DNA from: Staphylococcus succinus
GTDB lineage: Bacteria > Bacillota > Bacilli > Staphylococcales > Staphylococcaceae
Length of the DNA: 64,000 nucleotides
Assembly: GCF_029024945.1 (NCBI RefSeq)
Contig: NZ_CP118976.1
Location: 2,604,001 to 2,668,000, forward strand
Direction of reading: 5' to 3'
Positions 8,975-17,663 of this stretch are shown here, piece by piece. Every line of letters starts with the position of its first letter. Within the stretch, counting starts at the first letter, position 1. The notes under the pieces were generated by a model that was not told the DNA's origin, made no database searches, and saw nothing but the letters and a program-made list of their open reading frames with translations. The position numbers and the translations under genes are program-made.

Positions 8975-9589
8975 TTAATCCAAAACACATCTTTTCATTG
9001 CTTTAGCTACCTTGTTATTTAAGTCATCTTCAGAACTTTCCAGCGCCTCAATGATATTACTTTTATCTTGGTCACTACGTTTTTGACTTAATTTATAAGC
9101 AGCGTTAATTTCTAAAACTTTTATTTGAAAGCCAACAATACCTTGAATTTGTTTTCGTGTCTTCTCTGACATATTACCCCAAGTCATCCCATTATAACGA
9201 TGCTTCTCGTATTTATCTAATAGTAATGATAGATCATGCTTTAATGCTTGCTCGGTTAAAATTTTGCCTCTACCATACACATGAACACTTTGATAATTCC
9301 ATGTAGGGACGTCTTCTTCTTCATACCACGTAGCGGAAATATAACTATGTGGACCTTGGAATATGACTAATATTTGATCTGCTTGCTCTATGGTTTTCCA
9401 CTGTGTATTAGATTTTGCAAAATGGCCTGAAATATAAATAGATTCCTCGTCCTCAGTTATATTAATAGGCACATGTGTTGCTAATGGCTTACCATTATCT
9501 GTAGAGACGACAGTTACAAACTGGTGTTGCATCATAAACCTTTTAATTTCTTGTATATCATTTTCTTTATAATGGTTTGGTATGTACAT
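8975..9589 (-). CDS. PaiB-like FMN-binding protein
   Basis: This 204-residue protein matches the PaiB/FMN-binding negative transcriptional regulator family, which has a split-barrel flavin-reductase fold. It begins MYIPNHY and contains ISATWY and VPTWNYQSVHVYG, both typical of the family. The start is set at 9587-9589 because GGGGGA lies just upstream; a start at 9616 has weaker support. In B. subtilis PaiB is linked to control of sporulation and protease genes, but many homologues are probably heme- or flavin-binding enzymes. It follows a MarR gene by 41 bases and is probably co-transcribed with it. Confidence 0.75.
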   Translation of the reverse strand: MYIPNHYKENDIQEIKRFMMQHQFVTVVSTDNGKPLATHVPINITEDEESIYISGHFAKSNTQWKTIEQADQILVIFQGPHSYISATWYEEEDVPTWNYQSVHVYGRGKILTEQALKHDLSLLLDKYEKHRYNGMTWGNMSEKTRKQIQGIVGFQIKVLEINAAYKLSQKRSDQDKSNIIEALESSEDDLNNKVAKAMKRCVLD

Positions 9590-9630
9590 ACTTTTCCCCC
9601 TTAATGACTTGATCATGATATTTATCTTCT

Positions 9631-10083
9631 TTAATAAATTCTCTTGTTTCCTTTTTTAACGTATGACCAATCATTAGAAATATTCTCTTTAACCCTTTTT
9701 AGCATATCCGTTAGCGCTTTAATTTCTTCTTCAGAAAAATCTTTTAACGCAACTGCATTAGAATATTCATTTTCTCTTATAATGAATGGATATAACGTTT
9801 CTCCTTTGTCTGTGGCAAACAGTAGTTTATTTTTTTTGTTATTTTCACCAGACTTTTTAATAATTAAACCGTTTTTTTCTAAGTTACTAATCGCTCTTGA
9901 AGCTGTGGCACGATCAATTTTCAACATTTCAACTAACTGTTCTTGTATGATGCCTGGATTTTCATAGATTCTAACCAAATAAACAAACTGTCCTTTAGCT
10001 AAATCTATTTCTTTAAATTCAATATTACTTATAGAGTCTAATGCTCTAGAAATAACCCCAATATCTCTTAATATATCTTTCAT
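9631..10083 (-). CDS. MarR-family transcriptional regulator
   Basis: This 150-residue winged-helix regulator has the MarR arrangement: a dimerisation helix, then the helix-turn-helix around EQLVEMLKIDRATASRAISN and the wing GLIIKKSGENNKKNKL. The start at 10081-10083 is chosen because AAAGGAG lies just upstream, whereas the longer frame start has none. It precedes the PaiB-like gene on the same strand. An inverted repeat TTGCA-TT-TGCAA immediately upstream may be its own operator, which would fit autorepression and response to a small phenolic or oxidising ligand, as in many MarR proteins. Confidence 0.8.
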   Translation of the reverse strand: MKDILRDIGVISRALDSISNIEFKEIDLAKGQFVYLVRIYENPGIIQEQLVEMLKIDRATASRAISNLEKNGLIIKKSGENNKKNKLLFATDKGETLYPFIIRENEYSNAVALKDFSEEEIKALTDMLKRVKENISNDWSYVKKGNKRIY

Positions 10084-10099
10084 CAACACACTCCTTTTG

Positions 10100-10111
10100 T
10101 TGCATTTGCAA
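10100..10111. promoter_or_regulatory. candidate MarR operator
   Basis: TTGCATTTGCAA is an inverted repeat with 5-bp arms, 17 bases upstream of the MarR start. TTGC...GCAA dyads are common operators for this family. Confidence 0.5.
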
Positions 10112-10159
10112 TATATTACCACTATAACATATTACTCATTTACCCACTTAATAAATCTA

Positions 10160-10191
10160 TAAAAAAGCACCCATCTATGTGATAGGTGCTT
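10160..10191 (-). terminator. terminator after the APC permease
   Basis: On the minus strand AAGCACCTATC pairs with GATGGGTGCTT (one G-T pair) and is followed by a T run, 15 bases after the stop. Confidence 0.75.
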
Positions 10192-10205
10192 AAAATGATA
10201 CTATT

Positions 10206-11627
10206 TTATCTTTTTTTAAAGCTACTTTTTAAAATGTAAAACAAATAATAAATGATTCCTATAATGAACCAGAGCATCGTATAGAATTTCGCTTGTCCAC
10301 TTAATCCCCAAAACACTGCAAATACACATATAAATATGATTATTGGCATAACTGGATATAATGGCAATTTAAAAGCCGGTTTCGGTAAATCTTTACCTTC
10401 TCTACGACGTAAAGCATATAGACCAATAGTAACAAACATAAATGCTACAAGTGTACCTGCAGAAATCAGTTGCGCTAAGAAGCCAAAAGGAAATACAGAA
10501 CCTACTATAACAGCTACTATTGTCAATATAAATAAAGCACGGTTTGGTAAGTTCTTCTTGTTTAATTTACCTAACCAAGAAGGTAAAATACCGTCACGCC
10601 CAAATGAATACAATAAGCGTGATCCTGCAAGCATCATACCAATTAAAGCAGTAAACATACCAATAACTGACACAGCCTGAACAATGACAGCAACAGTTTC
10701 ATGACCACTCGTACGTAATGCCCAGCCCACGGGCTCTGCATTATCTTTATATGCTGTATAATCAAACATACCTACTAATACAAGAGAAACTGCTACAAAT
10801 AACCCTACAGCAATACCCAATGAACCTAAAATTCCTAATGGCATTGTTTTTTGTGGATTAATTGCTTCTCCTGAATTAGCAGCAATAGAATCAAATCCAA
10901 TATAGGCAATAAATATTACAGAACTACCTGCGTATATACCTTGCCAGCCGCCAAATGATCCAGCAGCTGTAGCTTTATATTCAGGAATAAATGGTACATA
11001 GTGCCCAATATTGATGACACTTATGCCTACTATTATAAAGAGAAAAATTGCTAATACTTTTAATACTACTAAAGTATTTTGAACACGTGCTGTTTCTGAA
11101 GCGCCCCTAGCTAATAACAAAGCCGTAATAACTACAACGATAGCTGCAATCACATCAATCATGCCACCATTAGTACCTAAAGAGTTCGACAGTGCATTCG
11201 GTAGCGAAACATCGAAGGGCTTTAATAATCCTTGTAAATTTGCTGAGAATCCTGATGCCACGAAAGACACTGCAATCATATATTCTGCAATAAGTGCCCA
11301 TCCTACAATCCATCCAAAAAACTCACCAAACAATATGCTAATCCATGTATATGCAGATCCTGCAAATGGCATTACTGAAGCCATTTCAGCATAGACAAAT
11401 GCTACAAGTGCGGCAACAATTGCTGAAACTAAAAACGACAAACTCACAGAAGGTCCCGTATGATCCGCTGCAACAACGCCTGGCAAAGTAAAAATTGCTG
11501 TCGAAACAATGGTTCCGACACCTAAAGCTAAAAAGTCCCTAACTCGTAGTGTACGTTCTAAATGCGCATCTTTATTTTGATAACGCGATACTTCTTCTTT
11601 TCGAAATATTCTACTCATTATATTCAT
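10206..11627 (-). CDS. APC-superfamily amino-acid permease
   Basis: This 473-residue permease has about 12 membrane helices. Its N-terminal pattern (LERTLRVRDFLALGVGTIVSTAIFTLPGVVAA) is typical of the cationic amino-acid transporter branch (YfnA-like) of the APC superfamily, including the glycine-rich break in TM1 that contacts the substrate. AGSAYTWISILFGEFFGWIVGWALI and FIGFDSIAANSGEAINPQKTMPLGI-like regions follow. The start at 11627 has AAGGAG 9 bases upstream. It is monocistronic. The substrate amino acid is not determinable. Confidence 0.85.
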   Translation of the reverse strand: MNIMSRIFRKEEVSRYQNKDAHLERTLRVRDFLALGVGTIVSTAIFTLPGVVAADHTGPSVSLSFLVSAIVAALVAFVYAEMASVMPFAGSAYTWISILFGEFFGWIVGWALIAEYMIAVSFVASGFSANLQGLLKPFDVSLPNALSNSLGTNGGMIDVIAAIVVVITALLLARGASETARVQNTLVVLKVLAIFLFIIVGISVINIGHYVPFIPEYKATAAGSFGGWQGIYAGSSVIFIAYIGFDSIAANSGEAINPQKTMPLGILGSLGIAVGLFVAVSLVLVGMFDYTAYKDNAEPVGWALRTSGHETVAVIVQAVSVIGMFTALIGMMLAGSRLLYSFGRDGILPSWLGKLNKKNLPNRALFILTIVAVIVGSVFPFGFLAQLISAGTLVAFMFVTIGLYALRRREGKDLPKPAFKLPLYPVMPIIIFICVFAVFWGLSGQAKFYTMLWFIIGIIYYLFYILKSSFKKR

Positions 11628-11957
11628 TTCGTATTACTCCTTGTGTATTAAAAACAAACATGTTTTTAAGTATAATCATTTTTAAATATAATGTACATAT
11701 TAGTTTGAATTAACTTCTAAATTATACTTATGCTTCCCAAGCTCAAATACCTATATAAATTTTTAATGATTACTTGCTATTTCCTATGATAACGGTTGGT
11801 GAGTGATCATATTTATCATGCAAAACAAAAAATATATTTATACTTTCTTAGGTACTTAAAAGTGCGTACTTTCATTTCCTTTCTATAATGCTTACAATAG
11901 TGAATATAAAATTTATTTAGATGCACGTACATCTATCTAATACAAAGGAGTGTAATT
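11628..11957. other. divergent intergenic region
   Basis: This region separates the minus-strand permease and the plus-strand aldo/keto reductase. It holds both ribosome binding sites, a TATAAT at 11884-11889 (74 bases before the reductase, no good -35 seen) and an imperfect repeat GTACTTAAAAGTGCGTAC near 11852-11869. No gene is evident. Confidence 0.5.
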
Positions 11958-12791
11958 ATGCAAAATATCAAATTTTATAATGGCAACACAATGCCACAAT
12001 TAGGTTTAGGCGTATTTAGAGTCGAAAATGATGACACAGCTAAAGATGCAGTCAAACATGCAATCGTAAATGGTTATCGTAGTATCGATGCAGCATTGGT
12101 TTATGGCAACGAAGAAATGGTAGGTCTTGGCATTCAAGAAGGTATGGCGGAAGCTGGTATCCAAAGAGAAGATTTATTTATCACTTCTAAACTTTGGTTA
12201 GATCAATATGGTAAAGACAATGTAATCAAAGGTTACCAAACTTCTATTGATAACTTAGGCCTTGATTATTTAGACCTATATCTTATTCACTGGCCAGGTA
12301 CAGATGAAGCATTAACTATCGATACTTGGAAAGGTATGGAAGCACTATATGAAGCTGGTAAAGTTAAAAATATTGGTGTAAGTAATTTCAACATCGAGCA
12401 TTTAGAAGCGTTAAAAAATCAAACTTCTATTAAACCAGTGATTAACCAAGTTGAATTTCACCCTTACTTCACACAAGAATCATTAAGAAATTATTTAGCA
12501 ACAACAGACATTCACATGGAATCTTGGTCTCCACTGATGAATGCTGAAATTTTAACTGATGAAACAATTAATGCTATTGCTGAAGAAGTTGGAAAATCAG
12601 CTGCACAAGTAGTCATTAGATGGAATATTGAACATGGTGTCGTAACAATTCCAAAATCTGTAACACCACATAGAATAGAAGAAAATATAAATGTATTTGA
12701 TTTTTCATTAACTGAAGAACAGATTGCACGCATCGATGCCTTGAACCAAAATAAACGCATCGGACCTAATCCATTAGAATTTAATGGCTAA
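11958..12791 (+). CDS. aldo/keto reductase
   Basis: This 277-residue NADPH-dependent reductase is of the AKR5/YvgN type. The catalytic tetrad is visible: Asp44 and Tyr49 in RSIDAALVYGNE, Lys78 in ITSKLWL, and His111 in LYLIHWPG. The cofactor region KNIGVSNF and the C-terminal TIPKSVTPHRIEEN (2'-phosphate contact) are also present. Such enzymes reduce methylglyoxal and other reactive aldehydes in the cytoplasm. The ribosome binding site is AAAGGAGTG. It is monocistronic and ends at a bidirectional terminator. Confidence 0.9.
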   Translation: MQNIKFYNGNTMPQLGLGVFRVENDDTAKDAVKHAIVNGYRSIDAALVYGNEEMVGLGIQEGMAEAGIQREDLFITSKLWLDQYGKDNVIKGYQTSIDNLGLDYLDLYLIHWPGTDEALTIDTWKGMEALYEAGKVKNIGVSNFNIEHLEALKNQTSIKPVINQVEFHPYFTQESLRNYLATTDIHMESWSPLMNAEILTDETINAIAEEVGKSAAQVVIRWNIEHGVVTIPKSVTPHRIEENINVFDFSLTEEQIARIDALNQNKRIGPNPLEFNG

Positions 12792-12807
12792 TTTTCAATA
12801 TCTAATT

Positions 12808-12846
12808 AAGGCATATCAGTTTTATCAAAACTGATATGCCTTTTAT
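12808..12846. terminator. bidirectional terminator
   Basis: A 16-bp stem (AAGGCATATCAGTTTT and its complement, 3-base loop) lies between the converging aldo/keto reductase and fhuD2 genes, with T-rich flanks on both strands. Confidence 0.85.
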
Positions 12847-12857
12847 TTATGATTACT

Positions 12858-13757
12858 TTATTTTATTAAATGGTACTTAATTTCTTTTCTTATATAATCT
12901 AAAGAGTAAGGATCATTAAACCAATACGTCTCTGCTTTAACGTTGATTACATGATTATTTTTAACAGCGGGGATATTTTTCCAAATATTATTCTTTTCAA
13001 ATTCAGGTTTAGATTTCCCCTCACTCATTGTAATAATATAGTCTCCCGAGTATTGAGGTAATTTTTCTTGAGATAATTCTTTCCATCCATCTTTTTTAAC
13101 AACTTTCTCTAAAGCATTGGGCATTTTCAGATTAAAAGCTTGATAAACCACTTCACCTCCGCGCCCCCAAGATTTACCAAATGCATAAATTGTTTTACTA
13201 AAATCATCAAAAATAGAAATCGTTGCGTTTTCACCAATTTGTTGTTTGATTTCTTTAGAATCTTTTGAGGTTTGATCTTTCCATTCCTTCACCCATTGTC
13301 TCGATTTTTCTTCTTTTCCAATCATTTTCCCTAATTCAATTTGTGTATCTAAATAATCTTTTTTTCCATACTCAATGGGGATTGTAGATGCTATTTTTTG
13401 ATACTTTTTAATATTTTTATCTGTAGTATCTACAATAATTAAGTCAGGTTTGAGCTTTGCAACCTTTTCTACATCATTTTCACTGAATTTCTCGGTGTTT
13501 TTAAATTTATCTTTAAGTACTTTACTCTTATCAATATCTTTAGTCACGCCCACAATGTTCCCGCCTAAATATTTCAATCCACCAGCATATGTATTTGCTA
13601 TGACTGCAATGCGTTTAGGTTTTTTAGGTATGTCTATTTTTTTACCACTATCTAATTCATAACTCCTTGTATCTTCACTTTTCTCTGCCTCACTCTGGTG
13701 GCTACAAGAAGCTAATAATAATGTTACTAAAATAATAAAAGCTATAAATTTTTTCAT
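12858..13757 (-). CDS. fhuD2: ferric hydroxamate siderophore-binding lipoprotein
   Basis: This 299-residue class III substrate-binding lipoprotein is closely similar to S. aureus FhuD2. Shared segments include PKRIAV..TYAGGLK.LG, SKVLKDKFK and FGKSWGRGGEVVYQAF. Lipidation is expected at Cys18 (LLASC). Tyr191, Trp197 and Arg199 match, by my recollection of FhuD2, the residues that hold the iron-hydroxamate. It delivers ferrichrome- or ferrioxamine-type siderophores to the FhuCBG transporter, which is not encoded nearby, so it is an orphan receptor as in S. aureus. The start at 13755-13757 follows AAGGGGA. A Fur box lies 22 bases upstream. Confidence 0.9.
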   Translation of the reverse strand: MKKFIAFIILVTLLLASCSHQSEAEKSEDTRSYELDSGKKIDIPKKPKRIAVIANTYAGGLKYLGGNIVGVTKDIDKSKVLKDKFKNTEKFSENDVEKVAKLKPDLIIVDTTDKNIKKYQKIASTIPIEYGKKDYLDTQIELGKMIGKEEKSRQWVKEWKDQTSKDSKEIKQQIGENATISIFDDFSKTIYAFGKSWGRGGEVVYQAFNLKMPNALEKVVKKDGWKELSQEKLPQYSGDYIITMSEGKSKPEFEKNNIWKNIPAVKNNHVINVKAETYWFNDPYSLDYIRKEIKYHLIK

Positions 13758-13778
13758 AAATATTCCCCTTCGAATTTT

Positions 13779-13797
13779 GAAAATGATTATCAATATC
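13779..13797. promoter_or_regulatory. Fur box
   Basis: GAAAATGATTATCAATATC matches 17 of 19 positions of the Fur consensus (GATAATGATTATCATTATC). It is immediately upstream of fhuD2 and indicates iron-dependent repression. Confidence 0.9.
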
Positions 13798-13948
13798 ATT
13801 TATATTTTATTCTTTTTATTATTAATCAGCAATAGCTTTTAATAAATTCATCAATTTAAAGCTCACGCTCTCATTATTGAAGTCGACTAATACCTGTATT
13901 AATTTCTTTCTTATGTTAATCATGTCCCCAATCAACAACTTTACAACC

Positions 13949-13992
13949 TAAAAAAGCTGTTACTAAAGTCCTTGGTTTACTTTAGTAACAGC
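13949..13992 (-). terminator. terminator after the 14051-14350 gene
   Basis: A 14-bp perfect stem (GCTGTTACTAAAGT / ACTTTAGTAACAGC) is followed on the minus strand by six T residues. Confidence 0.85.
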
Positions 13993-14050
13993 CTATTGTT
14001 TGGGATAATATTTATAACACAGATACTTTCTGTCTAATTGCTATTGATTT

Positions 14051-14350
14051 TCATGATTCCATGCGATGTAACACTTCTAACTGGATTGCTTTTAAAGCTT
14101 CACTATAGTCCTTATTCGTACTTTCTTGGGCATTTACAGTCAATAAATCAATTAATCCAACATTAGTCATTTCTGTTAACTCATGTTCAAACTGATGTAA
14201 GTGTTCTTCTGATGTTTTCGCATTTTGCTTTTCAATTTGATAATATTGATCGGCTCCTAAACCGCCTTCTTCAATCATAACAGAGATACCACTTGAACGA
14301 GTTTCATTGAGTCGTTTGACTTTGATACGTTTATTATCACGAACAACCAT
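14051..14350 (-). CDS. small conserved-looking protein of unknown function
   Basis: This 99-residue soluble, acidic protein (MVVRDNKRIKVKRLNETRSSG...) is not recognised. It begins with a basic stretch, has a glycine-rich turn (EEGGLGADQYYQIE) and then predicted helices. The start at 14348-14350 has AGGAGGG upstream, better than an earlier in-frame ATG. A strong terminator follows. It has its own unit, with no functional clue from the neighbours. Confidence 0.65.
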   Translation of the reverse strand: MVVRDNKRIKVKRLNETRSSGISVMIEEGGLGADQYYQIEKQNAKTSEEHLHQFEHELTEMTNVGLIDLLTVNAQESTNKDYSEALKAIQLEVLHRMES

Positions 14351-15031
14351 TTGAATCCCTCCTAATTTATGCGCATTATACAAGACCTTACTGCTACTAC
14401 ATATAAAGCTTGGCTGTCATTAGTTTATGGATTGAAATTAAATGATCTGGATGACTTTGATTATATGTATCAAGATTCGATTAATAATTTTTTATTTATG
14501 ATAATAAATCACAAGGATTGATATTGATTTAAGTGTAATATTACATATCGATAAATACAAGCTCTTTGCTCATTATTTTTCTAAATATTAAACCATAAAC
14601 ACTGAAATTCTACCTCTATAATAACTATGTAATCATGTTTGTAATTGTAGTCTCCCAAAGTAAAAAAATTTACATTTCAATTCTAAATTATATTCTTTCA
14701 AAATATAATTGCTATTAATATATTTTTTGATGCGTTATTTTTTCAAAATCAGTTAAAAGTTAATAAAAAATACTTTTGAATTAGAATTTTAAAATTAATA
14801 ATGTAAATAAATGTTTTCTTTCTAATTTTTAATATTATATATTGTATTAATATGTTATTATAAACATCTGATAATTAGGAATTGTCAGTTATTAAATAGA
14901 TATTTACACACAAAAACAATAATTAAACTAATTATTATTTTACTTCCTGAAAACACGATTAAATATAATATGAAACAATACAGTATATTCATAGCATTTT
15001 AAACAATAACCGAATGGAAGGATGACATGTA
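14351..15031. other. long AT-rich intergenic region
   Basis: About 680 bases without a credible ORF, noticeably richer in A and T than the surroundings. It separates the minus-strand small gene from the plus-strand coiled-coil gene and must hold both promoters. A weak inverted repeat AATAATTAAACTAATTATT lies near 14919-14937. Nothing else was recognised. Confidence 0.5.
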
Positions 15032-16957
15032 ATGGGCAATAACGTTTTAGATATTAGTTCTTTAGATATGGACCATGTACTCGCAGGAGAGACGGACATT
15101 TATATTGTACCAATCGCTGCGCCCGCACTAAGAGAAGGATTTTCAAAAGGTAATGCCGTAGAGTGTTTTAAACAAATCTTATGTTCTTCTAAAATAGTAC
15201 AGTCTTTTGATGTAACAATAGACCATAAAGATGAGAAAGAACCTTTCAAGATATTTGAAGATCATGAATATTGCATTACAGATTTAACTTCTTTACTCAA
15301 TATAAAGGAAAATAAACGACTTGACTGTAATTTTGGACTTAGAGTTTACATACCTTCAGAAGATCAATTCAAGTTAAAAGTTATTAATAATAATATTTTA
15401 AAAGAAGCAAACATGCCTGATTTTGGTATTTCTGATATGAGTAAGGGCTTATCCTTAGATACTTTAGGACCACTTAAAGATGCAATTATTAAGCTGATTC
15501 AAGAAAGAGATAAAAAAGACGTTAATCAAAATACCGCTCTTACAAACAAACAAAAACATATTAAATCTATTAAAACAATTAATAATGGCGAAGACCTTTC
15601 CGATATTAAGCTATTAAAAGATAATTTATATAACACACTTAATTCCCTTATAGATAAAGTGTATTTAGATAATGAAGAGTTAGAATTCAGAAGTATCGTT
15701 GATAATAAAGACTATGATGAAAAAGTACTACCAACATATAAAAAACTTGAACAATTAACGCAAGATGATTTCAATCAAGCGAAAAATGACAAGTTATTTG
15801 TCTTACAAAAAAAGAGAGAAGATGTTATCAATAGTATCTTCAATCAACTCGTTACTGATTTATGGAGCAAAAGTATTGAAGCAGATAAAATGCGCAACTA
15901 TAAATCTGTAGACTCAAAATACAATAAATACTATAAAGAAATAGAAAGTAAATTAGATGATGCATTAAGCGTTATTCCAAATAAAGTTAAAGAGCACACT
16001 CAAAAGTTAGAAAAGAGTTTTGAAGCAGATAAAAATGACCGTGCTGATAAAGCCCGTCGAGATATGATTGAAAGAATAGAACGAGAAGAACGACCACTTC
16101 TAAATAATCGTATTCGTGAATATGAAAAATCACTAACTGATAAAGCGAATAACGTATATCATAACCAGATTAAAGTATTAAATGCAGACGTGAAAAATAA
16201 TTACGAATTGCATATTTCTAAAATCGTTGATGATATTATTCAACAGCATCAAGAAACAATTGACACGAAGAAATCAGAGCTTAAAAATATTATGGATCAA
16301 GATGCAGCAACCTTAATCCAAAAACGAACTGAAGATGTCGATAAACTAAGAAGTGAAATTAGTAAGCTAGAACAAGACTTAATTCACAACGAAAAAACCT
16401 TCAACGAACGCTTAGAACTAGCAGTCGATAAAAAAGTAAATGACTATGAATTAAAAGATTCACAAATGACAGATGAAATTAATTATCTAAGAGTCGAATT
16501 AGAAAAAGCCAAACGTGAAAACACTGATAAAAATGAATCTATACGTTCAAAAGAATTGGAACTACAAAATAATAGAACTCATTTAGACCGTTTAAATCAA
16601 CAACTTGAACAGAGTAACCAAACGAGCTTAAGTATTTCTGCACGTGCGATGGAAATCAAACAACAAGCATTGAGTTTCGCTAACAATGAAACAAACCAAT
16701 CAAATTTTAATCAAGTTGTCTCACCGCAAAATATTGATGTTGGCAACTTATTAGATGACGATGCTGATATGGCGAAACGTTATGAAAGACGCAAAAAGCC
16801 AACATTCTTTACTTGGTTAGGTGGCCTTTTCTTATGTGCAGTATTAGGTTCTGCCACTTTATTTGGTAGTCATGTTGCTAATGCACAAGACAGTCACGAA
16901 GATACACCTACGAGTGTTCAAAGTTCACACAAAGCAGAAACTCCAAAAGATAAATAA
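15032..16957 (+). CDS. large coiled-coil protein with C-terminal membrane anchor, unknown
   Basis: I do not recognise this 641-residue protein. Residues 1-130 look like a mixed alpha/beta globular domain (TDIYIVPIAAPALREGF near the start). Residues about 180-560 are almost entirely charged helix with heptad character, a long coiled coil broken around residues 340-370 by RDMIERIEREERPLLNNRIR. A basic KRYERRKK then precedes a single membrane helix at about 592-614, and a short hydrophilic tail of about 27 residues would be outside. The large body is therefore cytoplasmic. The start follows GGAAGG with 10 bases of spacing. It is followed at 101 bases by another unrecognised membrane protein. No mobile-element genes are adjacent. 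Confidence 0.75.
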   Translation: MGNNVLDISSLDMDHVLAGETDIYIVPIAAPALREGFSKGNAVECFKQILCSSKIVQSFDVTIDHKDEKEPFKIFEDHEYCITDLTSLLNIKENKRLDCNFGLRVYIPSEDQFKLKVINNNILKEANMPDFGISDMSKGLSLDTLGPLKDAIIKLIQERDKKDVNQNTALTNKQKHIKSIKTINNGEDLSDIKLLKDNLYNTLNSLIDKVYLDNEELEFRSIVDNKDYDEKVLPTYKKLEQLTQDDFNQAKNDKLFVLQKKREDVINSIFNQLVTDLWSKSIEADKMRNYKSVDSKYNKYYKEIESKLDDALSVIPNKVKEHTQKLEKSFEADKNDRADKARRDMIERIEREERPLLNNRIREYEKSLTDKANNVYHNQIKVLNADVKNNYELHISKIVDDIIQQHQETIDTKKSELKNIMDQDAATLIQKRTEDVDKLRSEISKLEQDLIHNEKTFNERLELAVDKKVNDYELKDSQMTDEINYLRVELEKAKRENTDKNESIRSKELELQNNRTHLDRLNQQLEQSNQTSLSISARAMEIKQQALSFANNETNQSNFNQVVSPQNIDVGNLLDDDADMAKRYERRKKPTFFTWLGGLFLCAVLGSATLFGSHVANAQDSHEDTPTSVQSSHKAETPKDK

Positions 16958-17058
16958 CACTGTTTAGAAAACCTATTGTTAACAATATAGTGTATTCATA
17001 TCACACTAACTTAATAACTAAAATGCATATTAAATAAACAATATGGGAGTGGGAAACA

Positions 17059-17580
17059 ATGAACCAAAAAAAATTAGACGAATTAAACCGTCTAGCAAAA
17101 GGTACGGAGAAAGAAAAAAAAATTGCTCTAACATTTGGCTATCAACCCATCATTGATCAATTGAAACAAGATGAAAATAAAGAAGTCTCAGATTTTGCAC
17201 AAGCCATTGATGCCAACGAAGATTTAAAGTTACATAAAAATAATCTTCACTATAATCAACACAAAGAAGTGTTTAGGAACGATTTAAAACAAGCGACACG
17301 TTATATGTATGCAACTTTAATATTAATTGCAATCGCTGTAATATCAACGCTTATCGCTTCCATCATTTTCTTTGTAAATCCAACTAGTATGGTGTCACCA
17401 TTTATTATTGTTACAGTCATCGCCTTAATCGGTTCTGTTGTGCTCGTAGTACTATCTAAACGTACTGAGCTATCTTATAACAGTAGCAAGCAATCGCTAG
17501 CTAAAGCTAAATACTTGCTTAGTATATCGCAATCTAATACCCAATCATTACAAGCACAGATTAATAACGACACTAAATAA
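17059..17580 (+). CDS. two-helix membrane protein with cytoplasmic coiled coil, unknown
   Basis: This 173-residue protein has a soluble charged N-terminal part of about 80 residues, two membrane helices (about 85-110 and 115-135: TLILIAIAVISTLIASIIFF and IIVTVIALIGSVVLVVL), and a polar C-terminal helix rich in Ser, Gln and Asn. Both ends are predicted to be cytoplasmic. It is preceded by GGGAGTGGG. It lies directly behind the coiled-coil protein on the same strand and ends at a strong terminator, so the two probably work together at the membrane. No family assignment is possible from sight. Confidence 0.7.
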   Translation: MNQKKLDELNRLAKGTEKEKKIALTFGYQPIIDQLKQDENKEVSDFAQAIDANEDLKLHKNNLHYNQHKEVFRNDLKQATRYMYATLILIAIAVISTLIASIIFFVNPTSMVSPFIIVTVIALIGSVVLVVLSKRTELSYNSSKQSLAKAKYLLSISQSNTQSLQAQINNDTK

Positions 17581-17590
17581 TAATCAATAC

Positions 17591-17625
17591 AAAAGCCATC
17601 ACTATATAATGTAGTGATGGCTTTT
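17591..17625. terminator. bidirectional terminator
   Basis: AAAAGCCATCACTA pairs with TAGTGATGGCTTTT, flanked by T runs for both strands. It ends the coiled-coil unit and the converging iol operon. Confidence 0.85.
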
Positions 17626-17663
17626 ATATCCATTTATGATTGAAACATTTTAATTTTACACTA

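Noticed and set aside
11852..11869. GTACTTAAAAGTGCGTAC upstream of the aldo/keto reductase as a redox-regulator operator
   Set aside because: The arms are imperfect and no regulator gene is near, so it is mentioned only as a repeat.
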